Both the position numbers and the translations under genes were made by a program. Shown piece by piece: positions 46,077 to 53,933 of a DNA stretch of 64,000 nucleotides; the stretch's first letter is position 1; each line of letters starts with the position of its first letter. The notes below the pieces were generated by a model. That model was not told where the DNA came from, did no database searches, and saw nothing but the letters and a program-made list of their open reading frames with translations. Source of the DNA: Pseudomonas panipatensis (GTDB taxonomy: Bacteria > Pseudomonadota > Gammaproteobacteria > Pseudomonadales > Pseudomonadaceae). The DNA is taken from contig NZ_FNDS01000006.1 in the NCBI RefSeq assembly GCF_900099785.1, forward strand, positions 182,057-246,056, written 5' to 3'.

Positions 46077-48701
46077 ATGCTCGATGCCATTCTGGATTTT
46101 GTCGATGCCTTGAAGGATGAGTTCTCTCGCCGTCGCGCCGGACCAGTCCCCCCGGCGCCCCAGCCCAGCGAGCCACCTGCCGCACCAACTCCTGTACCAG
46201 CGGCGGCCGCTACGCCGCAGCCGCTCAGGAAGTGGAGCCATCCGTTCGGCTACAAATCCAATCCCTTGCTGCAGTTGACCCAGTTGGCCAACGCCGTGGC
46301 GGGCTATTACCCCCTGGGCCGCAATGGCATGTGGCATGGCGGCGTGCACTTCGATAGGGGCACCGCTGGCATCGAGGGGGCTGCCGGCGCGCTGGATCAA
46401 TCCTATGTGCGCTGCCTGGCCGACGGTGAAGTCGTGGCCTACCGCATCGATCAGAACTCGCCGAGCAACACCTATCTCCTCAACGGGCAAAGCGTGCAGA
46501 GGACGTTCTCGCGCAACTTCGTGCTGGTGCGCCATCGCCTGCAGGCGCCGGCCATTGAAGGCCGCGCGGAGGTGCCGCCGAGCCTGACCTTCTACAGCCT
46601 GTACATGCACCTGCAGGACTGGGCTGACTACCAGGCCAATCCCACCCTGCCGCGCCCGGCCTTCTGGCCCGAGGCGGCCACCCGTCGCGTCAAGGCGACG
46701 GTGAACGACGTCCTACCCGGCCACCCGGAACAGCGCGGTTTGAAGGTGCTCAACCAGGCCCTGCACGGGAAAACCATCGCACTGCTGCCGCGTGGCGCGG
46801 AGGTGACGGTCAGCGGCGAAGGGGCGTACCGCAAACTGGCAAACAGCCGTGGCCCGGCCTTCTTGCAGAACCCCGATGGCTCACTGCGTGGCTACCTTTC
46901 CTTCAGCCATCTGCAGCCCATCACAGCGAGCGAGTACCGCATCCAAAGCACCACCCTCAACGTCCGAGCCGCCCCCGGCAACCACAGCGAAATCCTCGCG
47001 CGCCTGCCGCACGGCAGCGAAGTGACCCTCAGCGGCGAAGGCCAGTACCGCAAGCTGGAAAGCATCAACCAGTACGTTCACTTCGCCTCGCTGGAAGGCA
47101 TTCGCCAACCACAGGCGCATGACCGCGTGCAGGTGCTCGACCCGCCCGTGCCGATCAAGGCCGGCGAACTGATTGGTCACCTCGGCTGCTATCAGGACCG
47201 CACGGATGCCGAGCCGCAGCAGAAGCTGCACCTGGAAGTCTTCAGCGGCGAAAACGTCGAAACCTTCATCAACGCCAGCCGCGCCTGGGCGCAACACCTG
47301 CCGGCCAGCGGCAAAACCTGGCTGAAGCTCGCCAAGGGCACCCCCGTGGTGGCTCATCAAAACAGCTTCGGCGCAACCCAGCCGCCCACCCTGAGCGCAG
47401 CGAGCACGCCCAGCGCCGCCACGCTGCTGCTACCCAAGAGCCTGCTCGATGGCCTGCCCGCCGAGCAGAAAATCCAGGTACCGGAAGCGAACGGACAGAG
47501 CGCCTGCAACTGGTACCGCCTCGCTGGCCTGCTGCATGACCAGCACAACCTATTGCTCGATGGCTGGGTCCGCGAGGAAGTGGGCGTCACCCCCTGGGTC
47601 AGTCCCTGGGAATGGGAAGGCTACGACATCATCTTCAACTTCGACACGGACCAGAACCGCCTGGCGTACTTCCTCAGCGCGATAGGGCATTTCAACGAAG
47701 ACGAATTGGCGCAATACGGCGCCAAGGCCGAAATCACCGACAAGGGAGAAATGCAGACTCGCCTGTACGACATCATCGATCGCGACCGCAACGGCAAGAT
47801 GACCGCCGAAGAACTGCAAGCCGCCCTGCGATTACCGGCACTGGCGCAGTCGATATCGCAACTGGTCATCTTTTACGAAAGCGAGTGGCACTACCAAGCG
47901 CGGAGATGGGATGCGCTGGATGGCCCGCTCGGTCATAGCGGCTCGACACCCCATGTGAACTGGCTGGCGGAGAAAGAGCGGATCAAACAGTTGTGCTGGT
48001 GGGATGAGGTCGCCGAGAGAGTGGGACTGCCGGCACATGGGCAGGTGTTTCATATGCATCCGATTGGGTTGTTTGGAATGTTTGGCTGTGAGCAAAGCTT
48101 GTTGGTAACCCGAGAGCAGTTAGCTTTGATCATGAAGTCGGCTAGTAATGAATTAATTGACCTTTATTTGCTGCCAATAAATTCTGCAATGATGGCTTTT
48201 GAGATAAATAGCAGTCTGCGTAAAGCGCATTTCTTGGCTCAAATTGCTCACGAAACCTCTGAATTAAAATATTCGGAGGAAGTTGCGTCGGGAGAGGCTT
48301 ATGAGGGACGTTCTGATTTAGGGAATATTCAGTCTGGAGACGGAAGGCGATTCAAGGGGAGAGGTCTGCTACAGCTGACTGGGCGCTCAAACTATGAGGC
48401 TTTCGAAAGATATTTAAGGTCGATAGGTGAAAATTCGGATGTGACATCCAGCACGGAGATGGCGGAAAAAATTTCCAATTCCCCACAAATGGCATCTTTA
48501 GCTGCTGCGTATTTTTGGGGGAAGATAAAGTCAAAGCTAAATGCAGCGGCGGATAGAGACGATCTTTACTGGGTGTCGGTATATGTCAACGGATGGGCTA
48601 GTCAGGTAAATCCCTACTATGCGGATAAACAATTGGAGCCAAATCACATGAGGGAGCGCGTCGCAATGCTTATCAGGGCAAAGGAAGCCTTTGGGATATA
48701 G
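46077..48701 (+). CDS. modular peptidoglycan-hydrolase effector with GH19 tip
   Basis: 874 residues from an ATG preceded by AAGGAG. No signal peptide. A helical start (1-22) and Pro/Ala-rich linker (25-55) precede an M23 (LytM)-like beta core (WHGGVHFDRG near 85, FVLVRH and TFYSLYMHL later) that is interrupted by two SH3-like repeats sharing SGEGxYRKL (about 220-340) and resumes at IGHLGCYQ and KLHLEVFSG near 380. An EF-hand-like loop, DRDRNGKMTAEEL, is near 566. Residues 656-665 encode the repeat QVFHMHPIGL. Beyond it GC content drops and a GH19 lysozyme domain begins, with the catalytic Glu in AHETS at 726 and FKGRGLLQLTGRSNY near 758. It is probably an antibacterial cell-wall-degrading effector; the secretion route (T6SS most likely) is inferred. 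Confidence 0.82.
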   Translation: MLDAILDFVDALKDEFSRRRAGPVPPAPQPSEPPAAPTPVPAAAATPQPLRKWSHPFGYKSNPLLQLTQLANAVAGYYPLGRNGMWHGGVHFDRGTAGIEGAAGALDQSYVRCLADGEVVAYRIDQNSPSNTYLLNGQSVQRTFSRNFVLVRHRLQAPAIEGRAEVPPSLTFYSLYMHLQDWADYQANPTLPRPAFWPEAATRRVKATVNDVLPGHPEQRGLKVLNQALHGKTIALLPRGAEVTVSGEGAYRKLANSRGPAFLQNPDGSLRGYLSFSHLQPITASEYRIQSTTLNVRAAPGNHSEILARLPHGSEVTLSGEGQYRKLESINQYVHFASLEGIRQPQAHDRVQVLDPPVPIKAGELIGHLGCYQDRTDAEPQQKLHLEVFSGENVETFINASRAWAQHLPASGKTWLKLAKGTPVVAHQNSFGATQPPTLSAASTPSAATLLLPKSLLDGLPAEQKIQVPEANGQSACNWYRLAGLLHDQHNLLLDGWVREEVGVTPWVSPWEWEGYDIIFNFDTDQNRLAYFLSAIGHFNEDELAQYGAKAEITDKGEMQTRLYDIIDRDRNGKMTAEELQAALRLPALAQSISQLVIFYESEWHYQARRWDALDGPLGHSGSTPHVNWLAEKERIKQLCWWDEVAERVGLPAHGQVFHMHPIGLFGMFGCEQSLLVTREQLALIMKSASNELIDLYLLPINSAMMAFEINSSLRKAHFLAQIAHETSELKYSEEVASGEAYEGRSDLGNIQSGDGRRFKGRGLLQLTGRSNYEAFERYLRSIGENSDVTSSTEMAEKISNSPQMASLAAAYFWGKIKSKLNAAADRDDLYWVSVYVNGWASQVNPYYADKQLEPNHMRERVAMLIRAKEAFGI
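48042..48071 (+). repeat. tip-junction repeat, copy 1
   Basis: 30-bp sequence encoding QVFHMHPIGL at the boundary between the GC-rich effector body and its AT-rich GH19 tip. Core CATATGCATCCGATTGGG. Two further near-identical copies are at 49581 and 52372, with one or two differences, all near the 5' end. Confidence 0.85.
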
Positions 48702-48703
48702 AG

Positions 48704-49549
48704 ATGATTATTAAGAGGCTTTTATGGGGATTGTCTGTTGGGATTTGCTTGCCTGCGTTAGCTGGCGAAGCTTCTGTTAATGAAGTGAGTTTCTATAAAG
48801 GGGAAGTTGGTAGCTCTCCAGTGAGCATGAGTCTGAGTGTTTCTAATGGCGTGGTTTCAGGAAGATATATCTATGATAAATACAATACTCCAATCTTGCT
48901 GTCGGGCGAGATCAAGTTGGGTGGAGTTTTCCTGAGGGAGGGAGACGCGAAAAAATTCTCATTGCTCCAAAAAAGAGAAAGTCTTAATGGCGTATGGAGT
49001 GATGGGGTCTCAACTTATGCGGTGAATCTTAGGGAGGAGGGTGAATCATATAAAGATATTATTGAGTATATCTCAGGGTCCACTGAGAAATTAATAATAA
49101 AATTCAGATCTGGTATGGTTCAAGAAATTCCCATTTCGATAGCTGAGGACTCATTAAATTTGACTTTTGAGGACTTTAATTTTGATGGATTTCCTGACCT
49201 AAGAGTTTTAGCCGCCGGCGGCATATCTAATTCCACATATCTTTATTATGAGTACGACCCGGCAGGAAGGAGATTTGTCCAGTCATCCAATAGGATGGAC
49301 GAGGTAAATAATCCGAAAGTCATGCATGCTAGGAAGATTGTTGCGGGACTCTCAAGGGAGGGGTGTTGCAGTTATAAAATAATTTTGATAGGAAAAAATA
49401 GTGAATTGACTGCTGCCTACGATTACTCGAAAGATTCGGGTTATAAGGTTTATGCGATCCACGGCGAGAAGAAAGGTATTCGCGAAGGAATATCAAGATC
49501 CTATTTTGAAAAAAATTTTATGGAGGTATATGAATCAAATGTCCCTTGA
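48704..49549 (+). CDS. putative periplasmic immunity protein, XAC2610-like
   Basis: 281 residues with a signal peptide (LLWGLSVGICLPALAGEA). The stretch FEDFNFDGFPDLRVLAAGG (about 155-173) followed by YYEYDPAGRRF is the Asp-rich calcium-loop pattern that I associate with XAC2610-type proteins. XAC2610 is the periplasmic inhibitor of the Xanthomonas GH19 lysozyme effector XAC2609. The ATG lies two bases after the effector stop and the gene is AT-rich like the tip. Position, export and motif together support an immunity role against the GH19 tip. Confidence 0.7.
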   Translation: MIIKRLLWGLSVGICLPALAGEASVNEVSFYKGEVGSSPVSMSLSVSNGVVSGRYIYDKYNTPILLSGEIKLGGVFLREGDAKKFSLLQKRESLNGVWSDGVSTYAVNLREEGESYKDIIEYISGSTEKLIIKFRSGMVQEIPISIAEDSLNLTFEDFNFDGFPDLRVLAAGGISNSTYLYYEYDPAGRRFVQSSNRMDEVNNPKVMHARKIVAGLSREGCCSYKIILIGKNSELTAAYDYSKDSGYKVYAIHGEKKGIREGISRSYFEKNFMEVYESNVP

Positions 49550-49556
49550 TGGTTGA

Positions 49557-50302
49557 TTGCTTCGACTATTACATCATCGACAGGTTTTTCATATGCATCC
49601 GATTGGGTTGGTTGGATGTTTTACAAGCGATAACCCTTTAGCAATTACTCATACACAACTGCGAGAAACTTTTCCCAGCGCAGATGATGGCGATATCGAT
49701 GTTGTCTTGAGTGAGATCAACGGTCGCCTGGAAGAATTTAAATTAGACACCAGGCTAAGGCAGCGCCATTTCTTTGCTCAGATCAAAGGAGAGGTAGGCC
49801 CTTCCATGAAAGGAGTCACCGAAAGCTGGGAATACTCACCGGCAACGCTGAAATTGTTTAGCGAATACTATCGGGATCATCCTGCTGAAGCGGATGAGGA
49901 TGGATACCTGAAAGACTCGCATGGGCGAATCATTCGTAGGGCGAATCAGCAGGAAATAGGGCGAAAGCACTTTCAATGACTTAAGGGGAATCGAGAATCC
50001 ATCCCAGTGATGGGTATAACTTCAGGGGCAGAGGTCTGATACAAATTACGGAGTATGAAAAGTATCATGGATATATGCGAGGATCTGATAAATATTGGGC
50101 TGAAGCGGCTCCGGATATTGTGAATAACCCGGAGCTGATTAACTTAATGCTGAATGCAATTAGATGTGCAATATGGTTTTGGCTGAAGTTTAGAATTTAT
50201 ACGGCCGATACGGGAAAAGGCTATCGGGATGTTGAAGATGTAACTGAGCTTGTTAATGGAGGATATATGGGGCTGAGGGAAGGCAGGAGGCGTATAAATT
50301 GA
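49557..50302 (+). pseudogene. orphan GH19 lysozyme cassette (frameshifted)
   Basis: Opens with the junction repeat at 49581 and encodes HMHPIGLVGCF, then a GH19-type domain: RQRHFFAQIKGEVGPS (catalytic Glu), a middle with DSHGRIIRRANQQEI, a stop at 49977, and in another frame YNFRGRGLIQITEYEKYHG, ending VNGGYMGLREGRRRIN. At least one frameshift lies between about 49960 and 49985. No ribosome site or effector body precedes it. It reads as a displaced effector tip, functional only if recombined onto an upstream body and repaired. Confidence 0.75.
49581..49610 (+). repeat. tip-junction repeat, copy 2
   Basis: Differs from copy 1 at one position in 30 (CAGGTTTTT instead of CAGGTGTTT). It is the first recognisable effector sequence of the orphan GH19 cassette; the bases before it are unrelated to the effector body. 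Confidence 0.85.
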
Positions 50303-50346
50303 TTGAAAGAGTGTTGTGGTGAGCTTGTGAGAATATTTTTTTTGCT

Positions 50347-50808
50347 GTGTTGCTTATTTCAAGATTTGCATATGGAAATGAAATAAATTTATGTGCAGTC
50401 GATGAGGTGGTTATTGCTTCTTGTCAGCTTGATGAGGTTAAGCATCGAGTGCTATCTATTTGTTATAAAAACAATGGTAAAAACGTGTTTTATAGGTTTG
50501 GAAGGAAAGAGAATGTTGAGCTTTTTGTTAGTTTTTCAAGAGAAAAAAGGATAAGCAGATGGATTGATTTTGGTACATATACAACTTACTTTGGGTTTAG
50601 GCGGGGAAGGTATTCGTATGTTTTGGGGATTCCTGAGGAGTCTTATGGTGCTAGAGCTTTTGTGAAAATAAAAAAAGATGAAGAGAAAGTCATGTCTCGA
50701 AATTGTATTGCTAATTCTTTTGGTGAAAAGCTAATGAGGAGTCCGTTGATTGAGGATGTTGAGGATGAGGTTGTCAGGAGGAGTGATTTTATATTTCCGC
50801 CAAAATAA
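50347..50808 (+). CDS. putative immunity protein with disrupted signal-peptide start
   Basis: As read, 153 residues from a GTG (MLLISRFAYGNEINLCAV). A better N terminus exists in another frame: GTG at 50327 gives MRIFFLLCC and meets this frame if the run of eight T (50336-50343) had nine. That would give MRIFFFAVLLISRFAYG, a normal signal peptide. The mature part is mixed beta with basic clusters and no recognised family. It follows the orphan GH19 cassette just as the XAC2610-like gene follows the intact tip, so it is its likely immunity gene. Confidence 0.55.
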   Translation: MLLISRFAYGNEINLCAVDEVVIASCQLDEVKHRVLSICYKNNGKNVFYRFGRKENVELFVSFSREKRISRWIDFGTYTTYFGFRRGRYSYVLGIPEESYGARAFVKIKKDEEKVMSRNCIANSFGEKLMRSPLIEDVEDEVVRRSDFIFPPK

Positions 50809-50842
50809 ATAGTTGACTTTATAAAGACCGTATTTACAGGAT

Positions 50843-50929
50843 AAGGGGCGCGGTCTGATGGATGTAAAGTATGTGACTTATATAATAAATTGTGGAAGTA
50901 ATGGTCTCGCAGAGAGAGTCTGCGTATAG
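50843..50929 (+). pseudogene. C-terminal remnant of another GH19 tip
   Basis: KGRGLMDVKYVTYIINCGSN followed by GLAERV before a stop aligns by eye with the end of the orphan cassette (GKGYRDVEDVTELVNGGYMG). Only the last about 29 residues are left. It precedes another exported small protein gene, repeating the tip-then-immunity order. Confidence 0.5.
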
Positions 50930-51036
50930 AGACTCTGAAGGTATATTGCAGTGATTTATTTATCGCACATGGTGGTGGCCGGGTACTTCTTTGTGATTTT
51001 CGGTGCGGAAAATGCATACTAAATTTATGGTTTAAA

Positions 51037-51435
51037 ATGAAATCCATCTGCTTACTTTTTTTGTTTCTCGTCATTTCGAATTTTTCATTTGCAGACACGG
51101 CGGAGCAATGGATTGCATCAGGGGCGGATGAATCAAAATCCTTGACAATAGAAATAAAAGGAATCGACGGCGGAAAAATCATAAATTATTACTTTATATA
51201 TGATTACGGAAGAAGGATGAATGAGCATTCAGAGGAAATGCCGCCAATTTATATAAAAAAGATCGATAGCAACTGCTTCAGGGCTGATATATTTGACGAG
51301 CAATCGGGAAATAAAGCAGATGTGATAATGTGCATGGCTGGCGAAAAAATATACTGGGCAAAAATTGATGACCCTCTTAAAACTCCATACATACCAAATT
51401 ATGAGATTTTTATAAAAAAGCGCATATATAAATAA
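51037..51435 (+). CDS. putative small periplasmic immunity protein (132 aa)
   Basis: 132 residues with a signal peptide (MKSICLLFLFLVISNFSFAD). The mature part is rich in Ile, Lys and Asp with two cysteines (SNCFRADIF, DVIMCMAGEK) that could form a disulfide. AT-rich, no family recognised. It follows the GH19 remnant at 50843, so an inhibitor of a lost GH19 toxin is the favoured reading. No close ribosome site; AAATTTATGG precedes the ATG region. Confidence 0.55.
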   Translation: MKSICLLFLFLVISNFSFADTAEQWIASGADESKSLTIEIKGIDGGKIINYYFIYDYGRRMNEHSEEMPPIYIKKIDSNCFRADIFDEQSGNKADVIMCMAGEKIYWAKIDDPLKTPYIPNYEIFIKKRIYK

Positions 51436-51615
51436 TCATCAAGTTCAATTTATTCTTGGATCAGGAGGCGGGTAAGTTCAAGAGATTCCTTGGGGTTGGG
51501 TGGGGCGCCGAAGGGAAATTAATAAGGTATTTTTGGATATGTGTGACAGCTTGATCTCGAATCTATTCGAAAGAAAAACTAGAAGCCAACTCTACTGAGT
51601 TGCGAGTCAAATCAT

Positions 51616-52317
51616 ATGTTAGCCAGGAATGGTTTTTCTAAATTTTTGATTTTATTCCTAACTATCTTTCAATGTCGGGCGGAGACTACAAGGATAAAGG
51701 AAGATATTGCTTCTGGCTCCTTGGTATTTGATGGGCATAGATACCTGGATGTAATAGGGATGAAAGATGGGATTTATCGAGCCATGATAAGCATCAACGG
51801 GGCTCCTTCCTTATATGCAGGTGGTCAAGATGAAATTTACTATACCCTTGAGAGCTTAAATGGCAGGCTTTTTATCAATTGCGCATACATTGATAAAAGA
51901 AATAAATATAATGGGGCGGGTATTGAGTTTGGTATTTGTGCTCTTGGATTGCCTTTGAGTAACTATTACTCCTCCAGTGTTTATGCTTATGGTGATATAT
52001 GGAATAAAATATTTTCCTTTGATACATCTATTGTAAAAGTGCATGGTTCGGATTTCTTTATTGGAAAAATTGGGGAGATAGCGGTTTTCAATAGATATGT
52101 TTCGATAGATGCGTTAGAAAGATCCGCTCCTGAGGCATATGTTAAGAGTGTTTCCGACTGTCATAGCTTCGGAGAAAAGAAAGTCTTTTTAGTATTCCAT
52201 AAAGGTAATATAAAAAATCCTCTCTACCTTGATGTTCTTCAGTCCACTGAGCCTATGGAGCTTAAACGGCTAAAGGAAAGTGACTTAAAAAAGTTAGCGA
52301 TAGAAAGATGCATTTGA
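51616..52317 (+). CDS. putative periplasmic immunity protein (233 aa)
   Basis: 233 residues with an N-terminal signal-like segment (GFSKFLILFLTIFQCRAE). The cysteine before RAE could mark either a lipoprotein or an ordinary cleavage site. Mature protein is beta-rich with several Cys and Tyr residues; no family recognised. It is the last small gene of the AT-rich block, before the third junction repeat. The 180 bp before it show no clear gene, though GRRREIN at about 51508-51528 may be a trace of a GH19 end. Confidence 0.55.
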   Translation: MLARNGFSKFLILFLTIFQCRAETTRIKEDIASGSLVFDGHRYLDVIGMKDGIYRAMISINGAPSLYAGGQDEIYYTLESLNGRLFINCAYIDKRNKYNGAGIEFGICALGLPLSNYYSSSVYAYGDIWNKIFSFDTSIVKVHGSDFFIGKIGEIAVFNRYVSIDALERSAPEAYVKSVSDCHSFGEKKVFLVFHKGNIKNPLYLDVLQSTEPMELKRLKESDLKKLAIERCI

Positions 52318-52330
52318 CGTTTTGTGCGGC

Positions 52331-52500
52331 CTTGTTGATGTGGCGGAGAGGATGTGGTTGCCGAGTACGGGCAGATGTTTCATATGCATCCGATTGGGTT
52401 GGTTGGGTGTTTCTCAATCCAGGAGCTTTATCGTTCTGCTCTGGGAATGATGGAAAAGTTGACACAAGGGCTGGAGCGATTCAGGTGCGGGTTCTTGTGA
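52331..52500 (+). pseudogene. remnant of effector body/tip junction
   Basis: LVDVAERMWLPSTG matches the effector's DEVAERVGLPAHG just before the repeat, then after a one-base frame change QMFHMHPIGLVGCF and SIQELYRSALGMMEKLTQGL to a stop at 52498. Homology therefore extends upstream of the repeat into body sequence. This looks like the scar of an older body-tip boundary at the distal edge of the locus. Confidence 0.65.
52372..52401 (+). repeat. tip-junction repeat, copy 3
   Basis: Differs from copy 1 at one position in 30 (CAGATG instead of CAGGTG). It marks the downstream limit of the AT-rich block; GC-rich DNA resumes about 150 bp later. Confidence 0.85.
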
Positions 52501-52547
52501 TCCTGGCAAGTGATTAGAAACAGCGGAGTATCTGCTGTTTCGCGCAC

Positions 52548-52573
52548 AAAAAAAGGGGCCCATGGGGCCCCCG
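52548..52573 (-). terminator. rho-independent terminator of the MFS gene
   Basis: Read on the minus strand, GGGGCCCCATGGGCCCC followed by seven T forms a 7-bp GC stem with a 3-base loop. It lies about 30 bp beyond the MFS stop. Confidence 0.85.
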
Positions 52574-52601
52574 AGAGTGGAATGTCGAAACTGCCGCAGG
52601 C

Positions 52602-53933
52602 TCAGTCCGCGCTGCTCGGTACCTTGCGCGGGGCCATGAAGTACATCCAGGTCAGGGCGATGAAGTACATCGCCGGGATCAGCGTGAAGAGCACGGCGTA
52701 GTTGTTGTTGGTGGCGGTCAGGATCGCGCCGACGATCTGGGTCATGAACATGCCGCCGATGGCCGCGCACATGCCGCCGAAACCGAACACCGTGCTCACC
52801 AGGTGCTTGGGCGTGTAGTCCATGACCAGGCTCCAGATGTTCGCGGTCCAGGCCTGGTGCGCGCCGACCGCCAGGGCGATGGCCAGCACGGCGATCCACA
52901 GGCCGCTGGCGTGGGCGGCGAAGGTCACGCTGACGATGGTGCAGGCGAAGATCAGCATCGACAGCAAGCGTGCGCTGGTGGCGCGCATGCCACGGCCGAT
53001 CAACCAGGACGAGAAGACGCCGCCGCCGATGCTGCCGAAGTCCGCGGTCAGCCAGATGAGGATCAGCGGGATACCCATCTGGGTGACGCTGATGCCCAGG
53101 CCGTACTGCTGGTTGAGGAACGGCGGCAGCCAGTACAGGTAGAACCAGAACACCGGCGCGGTGAGCGAGTAGGCCAGGGCGAAGGCCCAGGTGCCGCGCA
53201 TGCGCAGGATATGACTGAAGGGCACGCGCGCGGCGGCGGGCTCGGCGTCGGTCTGGATGTATTCCAGCTCGCTTTTCTTCACCCGCGGATGCTCTTCCGG
53301 GTTGAAGTAGTTCAGGCCCCAGAGCACCACCCAGACCAGGCCGAGGGCGCTCATGCACAGGAAGGCGGCCTGCCAGCCCCACAGCGAGAGGATCAGCGGC
53401 AGCAGCGCCGGGGTGATCATGGCGCCGACGTTGGTGCCGGCGTTGAACAGGCCGGTGGCCAGAGCGCGCTCGCCGGCCGGGAACCACAGGCGGGTGGTCT
53501 TGACGCAGGCCGGGTAGTTGGCGGCTTCGGTCAGGCCGAGGATGAAGCGGCAGACCATGAAGCCGATCGCCGAGGTGGCCAGGCCATGGCAGCCGGTGGC
53601 GACGCTCCAGAGCAGCACGGCGAAGAGGAAGGAGCGCTTCACGCCGATGTTGTCGATGAGCCGGCCCTGGATCACGAAGCCGATGGCGTAGCCGACCTGG
53701 AACCAGAAGTTGATGTTGGCGTAGTCCATCGCCGTCCAGTTCATGGCCTTGGCCAGGATCGGCTGCATGACGCCGAGCGCCGCACGGTCGATGTAGTTCA
53801 GCGTGGTGGCGAAGAACACCAGGGCGAGCATGGCCCAGCGGGTCTTGCCGACCGCGAAGGCGCCATGGATTTTCTGCCCGATCGAGGCATGCGGGGTAGG
53901 CGATACGACGGAGGAAGCGTGGGTATGGATCAT
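52602..53933 (-). CDS. MFS transporter, anion:cation symporter type
   Basis: 443 residues, twelve hydrophobic segments. ATTLNYIDRAALGVMQPIL near the N terminus and RFILGLTEAANYPACVKTTR are typical of the ACS family (hexuronate, galactonate, phthalate and similar organic acids). It lies opposite quiC across a 579-bp spacer and is a likely inner-membrane importer for quinate, shikimate or a related hydroaromatic acid. Confidence 0.9.
   Translation of the reverse strand: MIHTHASSVVSPTPHASIGQKIHGAFAVGKTRWAMLALVFFATTLNYIDRAALGVMQPILAKAMNWTAMDYANINFWFQVGYAIGFVIQGRLIDNIGVKRSFLFAVLLWSVATGCHGLATSAIGFMVCRFILGLTEAANYPACVKTTRLWFPAGERALATGLFNAGTNVGAMITPALLPLILSLWGWQAAFLCMSALGLVWVVLWGLNYFNPEEHPRVKKSELEYIQTDAEPAAARVPFSHILRMRGTWAFALAYSLTAPVFWFYLYWLPPFLNQQYGLGISVTQMGIPLILIWLTADFGSIGGGVFSSWLIGRGMRATSARLLSMLIFACTIVSVTFAAHASGLWIAVLAIALAVGAHQAWTANIWSLVMDYTPKHLVSTVFGFGGMCAAIGGMFMTQIVGAILTATNNNYAVLFTLIPAMYFIALTWMYFMAPRKVPSSAD

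Noticed and set aside
48042-52401. Insertion sequence, integron or phage attachment site explanation for the 30-bp repeats
   Set aside because: There is no transposase or integrase in the block, no terminal inverted repeats, no attC-like fold, and the repeat is in frame within coding sequence each time.
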